Shown here piece after piece: positions 5,316-5,457 of a stretch of 5,457 bases of DNA. Below the pieces are notes generated by a model that saw only the letters and a list, made by a program, of their open reading frames with translations, was not told the origin of the DNA and ran no database searches. This stretch comes from an uncultured Candidatus Saccharibacteria bacterium (lineage in GTDB: Bacteria > Patescibacteriota > Saccharimonadia > Saccharimonadales > Saccharimonadaceae). The stretch's first letter is position 1; every line of letters starts with the position of its first letter. Location of the stretch: assembly GCA_938046115.1 (NCBI GenBank), contig CALIXX010000033.1, positions 1 through 5,457 of the forward strand. Reading direction: 5' to 3'. The translations under genes and the position numbers were made by a program.

Positions 5316-5457
5316 CTACTGGCGCAGGAGCTCACCAAACCGAAAATGTTCCGGCCAGATAGAATGATAGTGCTTTTCCGTATATTTGGTTGCTGGCCTC
5401 CAGATATTTTCTTGTTCGATGAGCTCCTGCGCCAGTGGAGAGATGCCAAGAAAGAGG
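5316..5457 (-). CDS. C-terminal end of an unrecognised gene
   Basis: The minus-strand frame is open from the window edge (first full codon at 5456) to TAG at 5316-5318 and gives 46 residues, including ISPLAQELIEQENIWRP and YHSIWPEHFRFGELLRQ. Its balanced composition, with Trp, Tyr, His and charged residues, looks more like real protein than the other two minus frames, which are also open for 41 and about 49 codons. I therefore prefer this frame but cannot prove it. Most of the gene lies outside the window and I cannot name it. It is on the same strand as proS, 83 bases upstream, and may be co-transcribed with it. Confidence 0.5.
   Translation of the reverse strand, partial: LFLGISPLAQELIEQENIWRPATKYTEKHYHSIWPEHFRFGELLRQ
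5318..5436. repeat. Perfect 17-bp inverted repeat with an 85-bp spacer
   Basis: Arm 5318-5334 (actggcgcaggagctca) is the exact reverse complement of 5420-5436. Pairing stops abruptly at both ends. A smaller pair, ggccag/ctggcc (5353-5358 and 5393-5398), is nested inside. Both arms lie in the preferred reading frame of the right-edge gene and read as LAQEL and GELLRQ-stop. There is no T-run, so it is not a standard terminator. Confidence 0.8.

Noticed and set aside
5318..5436. The 17-bp inverted repeat as ends of a miniature insertion element
   Set aside because: No target-site duplication flanks the arms, and the enclosed sequence reads as a continuous protein frame that includes both arms.
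5233..5457. A T-box or other riboswitch ahead of proS
   Set aside because: I see no T-box sequence or specifier-loop fold, and the upstream gene's end leaves too little space for a typical one.

Overview
The window reads as a compact bacterial chromosome segment with housekeeping genes and no mobile element, CRISPR array, tRNA or rRNA that I can see. Base composition is a little over half G+C by eye. The organism is not certain. The LysRS sequence style, the small prolyl-tRNA synthetase without its editing insert, the short intergenic regions and the apparently SD-less aminoacyl-tRNA synthetase genes make me think of Patescibacteria/CPR, most likely a Saccharibacteria (TM7) relative. That placement is an inference from resemblance, not from a marker gene.

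Layout, left to right. At the left edge (1-440, + strand) is the 3' end of a gene for a membrane protein: one transmembrane helix followed by a long Pro/Ser/Gly-rich tail. A perfect 20-bp stem hairpin (456-500) follows and probably ends transcription from both sides, because everything else in the window is on the minus strand. The stretch 501-832 has no convincing gene and is probably the long 3' untranslated region of lysS. Then come lysS (833-2338), a hypothetical single-pass membrane protein (2452-3090), a gene-poor gap with the promoter of that protein and the greA terminator (3091-3457), greA (3458-3916) and proS (3967-5232). At the right edge are a possible 38-codon leader ORF overlapping the start of proS and the last 46 codons of an unrecognised gene.

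Transcription units on the minus strand, as I infer them: (edge gene, possible leader ORF) - proS - greA, ending at an intrinsic terminator at 3405-3433; then the membrane protein from its own extended -10 promoter; then lysS from a near-consensus sigma-70 promoter. The two synthetases charge tRNA-Pro and tRNA-Lys, and GreA rescues backtracked RNA polymerase, so the theme is core gene expression.

Most worth a second look: the lysS promoter lies so close to the ATG that the mRNA would be nearly leaderless, and proS may be similar, while greA and the membrane protein have clear Shine-Dalgarno sites. ProRS lacks the INS editing domain. LysRS has a shortened, non-canonical motif 3. The possible leader ORF before proS is proline-rich. 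A perfect 17-bp inverted repeat sits inside the end of the right-edge gene.
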